From positions 315,001 through 379,000 of the forward strand of contig NZ_JAUSVS010000001.1 in the NCBI RefSeq assembly GCF_030814835.1: a stretch of DNA of 64,000 nucleotides. The letters are read 5' to 3'. The stretch is from Caulobacter ginsengisoli. GTDB taxonomy: Bacteria; Pseudomonadota; Alphaproteobacteria; Caulobacterales; Caulobacteraceae. A program made the position numbers and the translations under genes. Numbering within the stretch: position 1 is the stretch's first letter; the number at the start of each line of letters is the position of its first letter. The notes beneath the pieces are model-generated. The model did no database searches and was not told the origin of the DNA. It was given only the letters and a program-made list of their open reading frames with translations. Positions 16,747 through 23,402 of this stretch are shown in pieces.

Positions 16747-17768
16747 CTAAGCCTCCTCCAGCATCCTGATCACCGCCATCTCGAACCGCCGCGTCGCGCG
16801 GGTCGGTTTCAGGTCCAGCTTGCCGGCGCTGTAGGCCTCGATCACGGTCGGGTGGACATAGGCGGCGCGGCAGACGGCGGGGGTGTTGCCGAGCAGGCCG
16901 GCGACGGCCTTGATACAGGTGGCCACCGTGCGTTTGGCGTCGGCCTCGCTCTGCGGCGGGTCCTGCAGACAGAGGGCGCGGGCGGCCGAGACCGTGCCGG
17001 CCCAGGTGCGGAAGTCCTTGGCGCTGAAGTCCTCGCCAATCGCGGCGCGGATGTAGTCGTTGATGTCGCTGGACTCCACGGGCCGCAGCGCGCCGGCCTC
17101 GTCGCGGTACTGGAAGAGCCGCTGGCCGCGCAGATCCTGGCAGGCCCGCACTACCCGGGCCAAGCGGGCGTCGCGGAAGCCCGTCCTGTGGACCTTGCCG
17201 CTCTTGCCGCGGAACTCGAAGATGGCCCCGGCCCCGACAGCGTCAGGTGACGCTTTCTGAGCGTTGTCAGGCCGAAGCTCTTGTTTGCCTTGGCGTATTC
17301 GTCGTTGCCGACCCGGATCAGGGTGATCTCCAGCAGCCGCACCACGGCGGCCAGGACCTTCTCGCGCGGCAGGCCGCGGCGGGCCAGGTCCACCTCGACC
17401 TGCCGACGCAGGCGGGGCAGGGCGCGGCCGAAGGCGGTGAGGCGGTCGTACTTGCCGACGTCGCGGACCTCCCGCCATTGCGGATGATAGCGGTACTGTT
17501 TGCGGCCTTTCTGGTCGCGACCGGCCGCCTGGATGTGGCCGCAGGCGAGGGGGCAGATCCAGACATCGGTCCAGGCCGGCGGGATGACCAGACCGCGGAT
17601 GCGGTCCAGTTCGTCCGGATCGCGGAGCGGCCTGCCGTCAGTGTCGAGGTAGCTGAAGCCCTTGCCGTGGCGGAGGCGCCGGTAGCCCGGCTCGCGGTCG
17701 TCGCCATAGCAGAGGCCGGCGGCCTCGGCGGCGGCGGGGAACTCAACAGTGTCGCGCGCCATGTCCAT
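16747..17768 (-). pseudogene. DNA topoisomerase IB, frameshifted
   Basis: The N-terminal half (from 17768) reads in one frame through NDEYAKANKSFGLTTLRKRH and the C-terminal half continues in another from about GAGAIFEFRGKSGKVHR to the end at 16747. The frames join at a C run at 17232-17235 (G run on the coding strand), where one missing base would restore LTLSG-AGAIFEF. Repaired, the protein is about 340 residues, the normal bacterial length. The active-site region RAAYVHPTV is intact, as are the RxxR-like and KDFRTWAGT motifs. Either a real recent frameshift or a homopolymer sequencing error. Confidence 0.85.
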
Positions 17769-17830
17769 CCGGCTCCCTGTGAGCGGGCAACGTGGACAGG
17801 GGCGGCGCGGTTCCGGTAAGCGGGCTGGGC

Positions 17831-18646
17831 ATGAACTACCGCCACGCCTTTCACGCCGGCAACTTCGCCGACCTGGTCAAACACGCCGCCCTGACCCTGG
17901 TGCTGGCGCGGCTGACGGGCGAGCCCGGGCCCCTGACGGTCATCGACACCCATGCCGGGGCCGGGGGCTATGACCTGACCGGCGAGATGGCCCGCCGCTC
18001 GGGCGAGGCGGCGCAGGGCGTCGCCCGGCTGATGGCGGCGGATGACGCGCCGGCGGCATTCGATGGCTTGAAGGCGGCGGTGCGGGCGATGGGCGGGGCG
18101 GACCTGTATCCGGGCTCGCCCAGGCTGATCGCGGCGGCGATGCGGCCGGGCGACCGCTACATCGCCTGCGAGCTGCGCGAGGACGACAAGGCGCTGCTGG
18201 CCCAGACCCTGGCGCCGACCAAAGGCGCGGAGGCGCGGCAGGCCGACGGCTATGCGACAGCGGCGGCGGAGACGCCGGCGAAAGGGCGCGCCCTGGTGCT
18301 GATCGATCCGCCGTTCGAGCGGGGCGACGACTATCGCAATATCGTCGAGACGCTGCGGGCGGTGCTGGCCAGGAATCCCGCCGCGACGGTGGCGGTCTGG
18401 CTGCCGCTCAAGGACCTGGAGACCTTCGACGCCCTGCTGCGCGGGGTGGAGGGGACGGGGGCCAAGGCGCTGGTCGCCGAGGCGCGGCTGCGGCCGCTGA
18501 TCGATCCGCTGAAGATGAACGGCTGTGCGATGCTGCTGGTCGGGGCGCCGGACAACCTGATCGGCCCGCTGGAGGATGTCTGCCGCTGGGTCGTCGAGCG
18601 CCTGGGCGACAGGGGTGGGTTGGCTAAGGTCTGGCGGCTGGGCTGA
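17831..18646 (+). CDS. rlmJ: 23S rRNA (adenine-2030-N6)-methyltransferase
   Basis: A 271-residue protein beginning MNYRHAFHAGNFADLVKHA, the RlmJ N-terminal signature. IDTHAGAGGYDL is the SAM-binding loop and VLIDPPFERGDDY is the catalytic DPPF motif. RlmJ methylates A2030 in 23S rRNA. I start at the ATG 17831 rather than the longer frame. It diverges from the topoisomerase IB gene. Confidence 0.93.
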   Translation: MNYRHAFHAGNFADLVKHAALTLVLARLTGEPGPLTVIDTHAGAGGYDLTGEMARRSGEAAQGVARLMAADDAPAAFDGLKAAVRAMGGADLYPGSPRLIAAAMRPGDRYIACELREDDKALLAQTLAPTKGAEARQADGYATAAAETPAKGRALVLIDPPFERGDDYRNIVETLRAVLARNPAATVAVWLPLKDLETFDALLRGVEGTGAKALVAEARLRPLIDPLKMNGCAMLLVGAPDNLIGPLEDVCRWVVERLGDRGGLAKVWRLG

Positions 18647-18650
18647 CCCT

Positions 18651-18700
18651 TTCGCATTTGCGAAATGAAAAACCGTGCTATGTTGCATTGCACAACCGGC
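18651..18700. promoter_or_regulatory. inverted repeats upstream of the HhH membrane protein gene
   Basis: TTTCGCATTTGCGAAA (18651-18666) is a near-perfect palindrome directly after rlmJ. It is followed by TGTTGCATTGCACAAC (about 18681-18696), a weaker copy of the GTTGCAT/ATGCAAC palindromes found at 20493 and 21163. They are candidates for a promoter-operator region of the next gene. Confidence 0.4.
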
Positions 18701-18742
18701 TCCGCTTCCTCCCCAGCCTCGGGGCCGGCCCGGAGACAGGCC

Positions 18743-19264
18743 ATGGACAAAATCACCCTCCCCACCGCCGATGACGCGGCCAAGGCCCTGCGCCTGCCGC
18801 TGGGCGCCGCCTCGCCGCTGTGGTTCGCCTTTGCCGGCGCCGCCGCCGTGGGCGCGGCCTACTGGTGGTCGACCCGCTGGATGCGGCCGGTCAATATCGA
18901 GGCGCTGACCGCGCTGCAGGAAACGGTGGTCGAGGCCGCCGTCGAGACGGTCGAAGCCACGGTCGAGGCCGTCGAAGTGGTCGCCGACGCGGTCGTGGAA
19001 GCCGCGCCTGAGCCGGTGGCAGAAGCGGTCGCCGCCGTGATCCCCGAGCCCGTCGCGCCTGTGACCCCCGATGACCTGACCCGCCTGGTCGGCGTCGGTC
19101 CCAAGCTGGCCGCCTCGCTGGCCGAGCGTGGCGTCACCACCTTCGCCCAGATCGCGGCCTGGACGGCGGATGATCTGGCGGCGGTGGACAAGGATCTGAA
19201 GCTGCTGGGCCGCGCCGAGCGCGACGCTTGGGTGGCCCAGGCCAAGCGGTTCCTGGAAGCCTAG
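18743..19264 (+). CDS. membrane-anchored helix-hairpin-helix protein
   Basis: A 173-residue protein. Residues 25-45 form one membrane segment (PLWFAFAGAAAVGAAYWW). Residues 55-110 are a Glu/Val/Ala-rich helix, likely coiled coil. The C-terminus is an HhH domain, LTRLVGVGPKLAASLAERGV followed by AQIAAWTADDLAAVDKDL, of the kind often found at the ends of small alphaproteobacterial proteins. The role is unknown; phasin-like or nucleic-acid binding are possibilities. The stop overlaps that of the convergent meaB. Confidence 0.75.
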   Translation: MDKITLPTADDAAKALRLPLGAASPLWFAFAGAAAVGAAYWWSTRWMRPVNIEALTALQETVVEAAVETVEATVEAVEVVADAVVEAAPEPVAEAVAAVIPEPVAPVTPDDLTRLVGVGPKLAASLAERGVTTFAQIAAWTADDLAAVDKDLKLLGRAERDAWVAQAKRFLEA

Positions 19265-20241
19265 AGCCCGAACGCCTTCAGCAGCCGGTCGGCCGCCGCT
19301 GAGGCGGGCAGTCGGCCGGCCCGCACCTGACGCTCCAGCTGGGGCGCCAGGTCGGCCACCTCAGGGTGGGCGCGGAGGGCTGCGTCCAGCCGCTCGTGCA
19401 CCATCGCCCACATCCAGCGGGCGTCCTGCTCCGCCCGGCGGGCCAGGCGTTCGCCGTTGGCGGTCATCACCTCGCGGTGGCGCTCGACGGTGGACCACAG
19501 CTTGTCGAGGCCCTGGCCCAACAGTCCGGACGCGGTCAGCACCGGCGGGGTCCAGTCGGGCGAGGCCGGCGTCAGGATGTGCAGGGCCGCGCGGTAGTGG
19601 CTGGCCGAGCGCTCGGCCAGTTTCGGATCGCTGTCGGCCTTGTTGATGACGATCAGGTCGGCGATCTCGATCAGCCCCTTCTTGATGCCCTGCAACTCAT
19701 CGCCGCCGCCGGGAATGAGCAGGACCAGGAATATGTCGACCATCTCGGCGACCACTGTCTCGGACTGGCCGACCCCGACGGTCTCGACGATGATCACGTC
19801 GAACCCGGCCGCCTCGCAGAGCAGCATCGCCTCCCGCGTCTTGCGCGCCACCCCGCCCAGCGCGCCGCCGGAGGGGGAGGGGCGGATATAGGCGTTGGGA
19901 TCGCCGGCCAGCCGCTCCATGCGGGTCTTGTCGCCCAGGATCGAGCCGCCGTGGCGGCCGGAGGAGGGGTCCACTGCCAGAACCGCCACGCGGTGGCCGG
20001 CGGCGGTGAGGTTGCAGCCGAGGGATTCGATGGTGGTCGACTTGCCCGCGCCCGGGACGCCGGTGATCCCGACCCGCTGGGCGCGGCCGGTGCGGGGCAT
20101 GACCTGTTCGAGCAGGGCTTGCGCGGCGGCCTGATGGTCGGGGCGGCGGCTCTCGACCAGGGTGATGGCCCGCGCCAGGGCCGCGCGGTCGCCGGCGATC
20201 AGGCGGGGGTGGAGGTTGGCGAGGTCCATGGGGGCGGCCAT
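19261..20241 (-). CDS. meaB: methylmalonyl-CoA mutase-associated GTPase MeaB
   Basis: A 326-residue P-loop GTPase. Walker A is GVPGAGKST (about residues 60-68), followed by VDPSSGRHGGSILGDKTRM, VETVGVGQSE and VINKADSD (the NKxD motif). It protects and reloads methylmalonyl-CoA mutase with adenosylcobalamin. The mutase subunit genes lie about 4.4 kb further on, same strand, separated by the plus-strand Y RNA/TROVE/DUF4112 block. The length is normal. Confidence 0.95.
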   Translation of the reverse strand: MAAPMDLANLHPRLIAGDRAALARAITLVESRRPDHQAAAQALLEQVMPRTGRAQRVGITGVPGAGKSTTIESLGCNLTAAGHRVAVLAVDPSSGRHGGSILGDKTRMERLAGDPNAYIRPSPSGGALGGVARKTREAMLLCEAAGFDVIIVETVGVGQSETVVAEMVDIFLVLLIPGGGDELQGIKKGLIEIADLIVINKADSDPKLAERSASHYRAALHILTPASPDWTPPVLTASGLLGQGLDKLWSTVERHREVMTANGERLARRAEQDARWMWAMVHERLDAALRAHPEVADLAPQLERQVRAGRLPASAAADRLLKAFGL

Positions 20242-20346
20242 GGGCGGCTTGTAGCAGGCGGAGGCGTTGTGGCCAGCCCGCCACAGGCAGGGAGAACGCT
20301 GTTCGCACGGCTTGCGGGCGCGGTGGAGGTCGTCTAGACGCCCGCC

Positions 20347-20483
20347 TCCGTGATGGCGGCGAAGGATGCGGTTGCTTCGGGACCTGGTTTGTGACGGGTT
20401 CGAGTCCCGTCAGAGGGCGACCTCTTGGCGAAAAGGCAGACGCGCCAGGTTAATGCCCGCCTCCGACAATTCCCCATCACGGA
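20347..20483 (+). ncRNA. Y RNA-like RNA 1, with tRNA-like module (tRNA-Leu-like D arm)
   Basis: A perfect 10-bp terminal stem (TCCGTGATGG at 20347-20356, CCATCACGGA at 20474-20483) encloses the array's shared 5' block CGGCGAAGG and the 3' block TTCCCC. Inside is a T arm ACGGG-TTCGAGT-CCCGT (20394-20410), then a 5-bp pseudo-acceptor stem closed by GCGA (20412-20425), then a D arm TGGCG...CGCCA whose loop has GG and AGACGC, as in tRNA-Leu. The T arm precedes the D arm, so the tRNA order is permuted. Family assignment to Y RNA rests on the downstream TROVE gene and this architecture. Confidence 0.7.
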
Positions 20484-20492
20484 CCCATTTTC

Positions 20493-20511
20493 TTGTTGCA
20501 TAATGCAACAA
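20493..20511. promoter_or_regulatory. palindrome inside the Y RNA array
   Basis: TTGTTGCATAATGCAACAA is a perfect 9-1-9 inverted repeat between RNA 1 and RNA 2. A near copy lies at 21163-21179, between the array terminator and the TROVE gene. Length and symmetry suit a dimeric DNA-binding regulator, so both units may share a regulator. A weaker match lies near 18681. The binding protein is unknown. Confidence 0.55.
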
Positions 20512-20552
20512 CACCGCCTATCTCCCCACTCCCGGCCGTCAAACGCCGGGGC

Positions 20553-20634
20553 GCCGGCGGCGCAGGATGCGGTTACTTCGTCTGAACCACGACCTCTCCC
20601 ATGGAGGGGACTCCGCACCCGAATATTCCCCGGC
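20553..20634 (+). ncRNA. Y RNA-like RNA 2, short form without tRNA-like arms
   Basis: The terminal stem is GCCGG (20553-20557) with CCGGC (20630-20634). The shared 5' block CGGCGCAGGATGCGGTTAC and 3' block TTCCCC are present. The middle is one hairpin (CCTCTCC-CAT-GGAGGGG, 7 bp) and has no T or D arm. At about 82 nt it looks like a minimal Ro60-binding RNA. The short terminal stem makes the exact ends uncertain. Confidence 0.5.
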
Positions 20635-20659
20635 AACGGTTTCCCGGACGCAAGTCCGG

Positions 20660-20810
20660 CCCGGCAGCGGCGTAGGTCACGAATTCATCGGTAATCCACC
20701 GGTCGCGGGTTCAAATCCCGCCAGTGAGGGGCGACCCGAACTGTAGCTCAGCTTGGTAGAGCAGTGGGTCCCGCAAGGGACGTCTTCGTGTCCGCCTGTT
20801 CCCTGCCGGG
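20660..20810 (+). ncRNA. Y RNA-like RNA 3, with permuted tRNA-like module
   Basis: The 8-bp terminal stem is CCCGGCAG (20660-20667) with CTGCCGGG (20803-20810). The 5' block CGGCGTAGG and 3' block TTCCCT are conserved. The module holds a T arm GCGGG-TTCAAAT-CCCGC (20705-20721), a pseudo-acceptor stem capped by GCGA (about 20722-20742) and a D arm GCTC-AGCTTGGTA-GAGC (20745-20760). A further GTCCC-GCAA-GGGAC hairpin follows. The D-loop GG and T-loop TTCRA, which dock in tRNA, are both kept. This matches the layout of YrlA-type tRNA mimics. Confidence 0.75.
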
Positions 20811-20822
20811 ACGTCTCTAAAG

Positions 20823-20986
20823 GCCAGGATGGCGGCGTAGGGCGCGGTTACTTCGCTCATAACGCACGGGTCGCGGGTTCGAATCCCGCCGGACCGGGGC
20901 AACCCGGACCGTAGCTCAGATGGTAGAGCAGTGGGGCTTCCCCTCGTGGGAAGGCCAGTCCGCTTCCGCCTGTTCCCCATCCTGGC
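20823..20986 (+). ncRNA. Y RNA-like RNA 4, with permuted tRNA-like module
   Basis: The clearest unit. A perfect 10-bp terminal stem (GCCAGGATGG at 20823-20832, CCATCCTGGC at 20977-20986) encloses CGGCGTAGG and TTCCCC blocks. The T arm is GCGGG-TTCGAAT-CCCGC (20873-20889). The pseudo-acceptor stem is GGACCGGG with CCCGGACC closed by GCAA (20891-20910), one mismatch. The D arm is GCTC-AGATGGTA-GAGC (20914-20929). The 5' half contains CTCATAAC, like the 3' side of a tRNA-Met anticodon arm. It lies only 12 bases after RNA 3, so the two are likely one transcript that is processed. Confidence 0.8.
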
Positions 20987-20995
20987 TTGGACTTC

Positions 20996-21126
20996 TTCGG
21001 CGGCGCAGATCCTCGGATACTTCGTCTCCAACCTGAAAGGCGGCCTGGAGCTCACAAGGCTCCGCGTGGTCCGGACGCTGACACGTTCCGGCGGAAGCGC
21101 CTCTCCGGGATCGACTTTTCCCCGAA
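20996..21126 (+). ncRNA. Y RNA-like RNA 5, without tRNA-like arms
   Basis: A 5-bp terminal stem (TTCGG at 20996-21000, CCGAA at 21122-21126) encloses the 5' block CGGCGCAGA followed by ATACTTCG and the 3' block TTCCCC. The interior has hairpins GGAGC...GCTCC and CCGGA...TCCGG but no TTCRA T loop or D arm. It lies 9 bases after RNA 4 and 6 bases before a strong terminator, and so is the last unit of the array. It may be a diverged copy or a different effector module. Confidence 0.5.
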
Positions 21127-21132
21127 TGAAAA

Positions 21133-21160
21133 GGGCGGACAGCAATGTCCGCCCTTTTTT
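21133..21160 (+). terminator. terminator of the Y RNA array
   Basis: A perfect 9-bp stem (GGGCGGACA at 21133-21141, TGTCCGCCC at 21146-21154) with a GCAA loop is followed by six T. It is one of the strongest rho-independent terminators in the window and shows that the array is transcribed on the plus strand and ends before the TROVE gene. Confidence 0.88.
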
Positions 21161-21162
21161 GT

Positions 21163-21179
21163 TGTTGCATTATGCAACA
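21163..21179. promoter_or_regulatory. palindrome upstream of the TROVE gene
   Basis: TGTTGCATTATGCAACA, an 8-1-8 palindrome directly after the array terminator. It is nearly identical to the one at 20493-20511. Between it and the TROVE start (21180-21358) there is no gene. That leader has GC-rich hairpins, a GGGTTTTTCCCC stretch and the ribosome-binding site AAAGGAGGC, but no further Y RNA signature that I can see. Confidence 0.5.
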
Positions 21180-21358
21180 GCCCGGGTCATAAGCCCGCCG
21201 TCTCCGGGGCGTTGCCGGGGACTCTTCGACACGAAGGACAAACGCCTGATGACCCCATCCGGGTTCAACATCACCGCCCTGACCTGAGGTCCCGACAGGA
21301 CCGCCGGCCGGGGTTTTTCCCCAGGGCCGCGGCTCTGCACTCAGAAAGGAGGCGCGCC

Positions 21359-22675
21359 ATGCGTTTCAACATCTTCTCGCGTCGGGCCCCGCCCCTCACC
21401 CAGAACCCCGTCACCTATGAAGGGGCGCCCGCCGTCGTGCTGACCGCCGAGCAGGCGTTGCGCCGGTCGGTGCTGTCCTGCCTGCTCTGGGAAACCGAGT
21501 TCTATGAGGGCGGCGTGACCATCGCCGACCGCATCGAGTCCCTGGCCGGTGAGGTCGAGGTCCAGGTCCTGGCCGACCTGGCCGTCGAGGCGCGCGAGCG
21601 GTTCAAGCTGCGGCACGCCCCGCTGATCCTGCTGGTGGCCCTGTCGCGGCGCAAGGCCGGCGCCCTGACCGCCCAGACCATCGAGCGGGTCATCCAGCGG
21701 GCCGACGAACTCAGTGAGTTCCTGGTCCTCTACTGGCGGGGCGGCAAGCGGCCGCTGGCCAAGCAGGTCAAGCTGGGCCTGGGCCGGGCCCTGGCCAAGT
21801 TCGACGCCTACCAACTGGCCAAGTACGACCGGGAAGGTCCGGTGCGGCTGCGGGACGTCCTGTTCCTGACGCACCCTAAGCCGAAGGACGAGGCCCAGGC
21901 GGCCCTGTGGAAGCAGCTCGCCGAGCGCGGCCTGCCATCGCCGGACACCTGGGAGGTGGCGCTCTCGGGCGGGGCCGACAAGAAGGCCACGTTCGAGCGG
22001 CTGCTGGCCGAGAACCGGCTGGGCTACCTGGCCCTGTTGCGGAACCTGCGCAACATGGACCAGGCCGGCGTCGATCCGGAGGCGGTCAAGGCCGCCATCC
22101 TGGCCCGGCGCGGGGCCGAGCGGGTGCTGCCGTTCCGCTATGTGGCGGCGGCCCGGGCCGCGCCGCGGTTCGAGCCGTGGCTGGACCAGGCCCTGACCGA
22201 GACGGTGCTGGAAAGCCCCGTCCCGGATGGCCGGACCATCGTGCTGGTCGACGTGTCGGGCTCGATGGACTGGCAGCTGTCGCAGCGGTCGGACCTGAAG
22301 CGGATCGACGCGGCGGCGGCCCTGGCCTCCATCGTGCCGGGTGACGTGCGGGTCTTCACCTTCTCGAACGGGGTGGTGGAGGTTCCGCCGCGGCGCGGCA
22401 TGGCCGGGGTCGATGCCGTGATCCGTTCGCAGCCGCATGGCGGGACGGAGCTGGGCAAGGCGGTCGCGCATGTGAACCGCCTGCCGCACGAGCGGCTGAT
22501 CGTGGTCACCGACGAGCAATCGTCGGATCCCGTCCCCGATCCGGTCGCCGCGCGGGCCTACATGATCAACGTGGCCAGCGCCAAGAACGGCGTCGGCTAC
22601 GGGCGTTGGACCCATATCGACGGCTTCTCGGAGTCGGTCCTTCGGTTCATCGCCGAGCATGAGGCTCAGGTCTGA
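21359..22675 (+). CDS. rsr: TROVE domain protein (bacterial Ro60, Rsr)
   Basis: A 438-residue Ro60 orthologue. Residues about 15-280 are the TROVE ring of helical repeats (for example LRHAPLILLVALSRRKAG, YDREGPVRLRDVLFLTHPKP). Residues about 290-438 are a von Willebrand A domain with a MIDAS: DVSGSM at 298-303, GGTEL near 361 and VVTDEQSS. Ro60 proteins bind Y RNAs on the ring surface and misfolded RNAs in the hole; bacterial Rsr joins with exoribonucleases in RNA decay and rRNA maturation. The start is the ATG after AAAGGAGGC. The RNA array upstream strongly supports the assignment. It overlaps the next gene by 17 bases. Confidence 0.93.
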   Translation: MRFNIFSRRAPPLTQNPVTYEGAPAVVLTAEQALRRSVLSCLLWETEFYEGGVTIADRIESLAGEVEVQVLADLAVEARERFKLRHAPLILLVALSRRKAGALTAQTIERVIQRADELSEFLVLYWRGGKRPLAKQVKLGLGRALAKFDAYQLAKYDREGPVRLRDVLFLTHPKPKDEAQAALWKQLAERGLPSPDTWEVALSGGADKKATFERLLAENRLGYLALLRNLRNMDQAGVDPEAVKAAILARRGAERVLPFRYVAAARAAPRFEPWLDQALTETVLESPVPDGRTIVLVDVSGSMDWQLSQRSDLKRIDAAAALASIVPGDVRVFTFSNGVVEVPPRRGMAGVDAVIRSQPHGGTELGKAVAHVNRLPHERLIVVTDEQSSDPVPDPVAARAYMINVASAKNGVGYGRWTHIDGFSESVLRFIAEHEAQV

Positions 22676-22889
22676 GGTGACTGCCGAGGAACTCCGGCGG
22701 GCGGCGATCGCCCTCTTCGGCGAGCGGGGCTGGATGTCCCGTCTCGCCGAGGGGCTGGGGGTCGACCGCTCGTCGGTTTCCCGGTGGTTCTCGGGACTGC
22801 CCGTGCCAGGTCCGGCCGCTGCGGCGGTCCGGGCCTGGTTGCGGATCTATGAGCTGACGGGGGAGCGGCCGGGGGAGGGCGCGGACTAG
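22659..22889 (+). CDS. small helix-turn-helix protein coupled to the TROVE gene
   Basis: A 76-residue protein with a clear HTH: EELRRAAIALFGERGWMSRL, then AEGLGVDRSSVSRWFSGL as the turn and recognition helix, ending in a predicted helix RAWLRIYELTGERP. It starts 17 bases inside the end of the TROVE gene, so they are co-transcribed. It could be a regulator of the unit or an RNA/DNA-binding partner. It is convergent with the YbjQ gene; the stops overlap by 3 bases. Confidence 0.8.
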   Translation: MRLRSEVTAEELRRAAIALFGERGWMSRLAEGLGVDRSSVSRWFSGLPVPGPAAAAVRAWLRIYELTGERPGEGAD

Positions 22890-23221
22890 ATGACGACGGC
22901 CGTCCCCGACACCGACACCATCATCATCTGCCCCTGCGGCCCGACGGTGTTGTAGTCCAGGTCCATGCCGACGATGGCGTTGGCGCCGACCTTTTCGGCT
23001 TCCTTGATCAGCGACTTGATGGCGTCCTCGCGGGCCCTGGCCAGGACGCGCTCATATGACCGCGAGTGTCCGCCGATGACGTCGCGGATGGCGGCCATCA
23101 GGTCCAGGACGATGTTGGCCCCCAGGATGGCCTGGCTGTAGATGGCGCCCTTGTACTCGCGCACCGGCCGGCCCTCGATGAACGGGGTGGTGGTGATCAG
23201 CATGGTGGACGCCGGCTTCAT
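22886..23221 (-). CDS. YbjQ/UPF0145 family protein
   Basis: A 111-residue protein matching the YbjQ family: TTTPFIEGRPVREYKGAIYS, then REDAIKSLIKEAEKVGANAI and VGMDLDYNT. Family members form pentamers; their function is unsettled (heavy-metal binding has been suggested). Length is normal. It is a single gene facing away from the DUF4112 pair. Confidence 0.88.
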   Translation of the reverse strand: MKPASTMLITTTPFIEGRPVREYKGAIYSQAILGANIVLDLMAAIRDVIGGHSRSYERVLARAREDAIKSLIKEAEKVGANAIVGMDLDYNTVGPQGQMMMVSVSGTAVVI

Positions 23222-23402
23222 GACCCTCGACTATTAGGGCTAATCGCGCCGGACGGCGAGGGTTCTCCTGTGACGGGAATCCTGAATGGTAAAGATGCGG
23301 CGCCTGGCGGGAATCGAGGCCCGGCGGCCTTCCGGCTGGGGTAAGGTTGTTGTTTAGTGGGGTCGGACGAGGACATTTGCGTCCCGCCGGGAGACGGTTC
23401 GC

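Noticed and set aside
20347..21160. Standard tRNA genes in the T/D-arm region
   Set aside because: The T arm lies before the D arm and the acceptor stem is closed by GNRA loops, so no complete cloverleaf with an open acceptor can be drawn.
20347..21160. A permuted two-piece tmRNA, as known from alphaproteobacteria
   Set aside because: No tag-peptide frame ending in AA-stop and no tmRNA acceptor with the G-U pair is seen, and the unit repeats several times.
20987..21358. N-terminal extension of the TROVE protein in the longer open frame
   Set aside because: The extension covers a structured RNA and a terminator; the ATG at 21359 has a proper ribosome-binding site and matches the family start.
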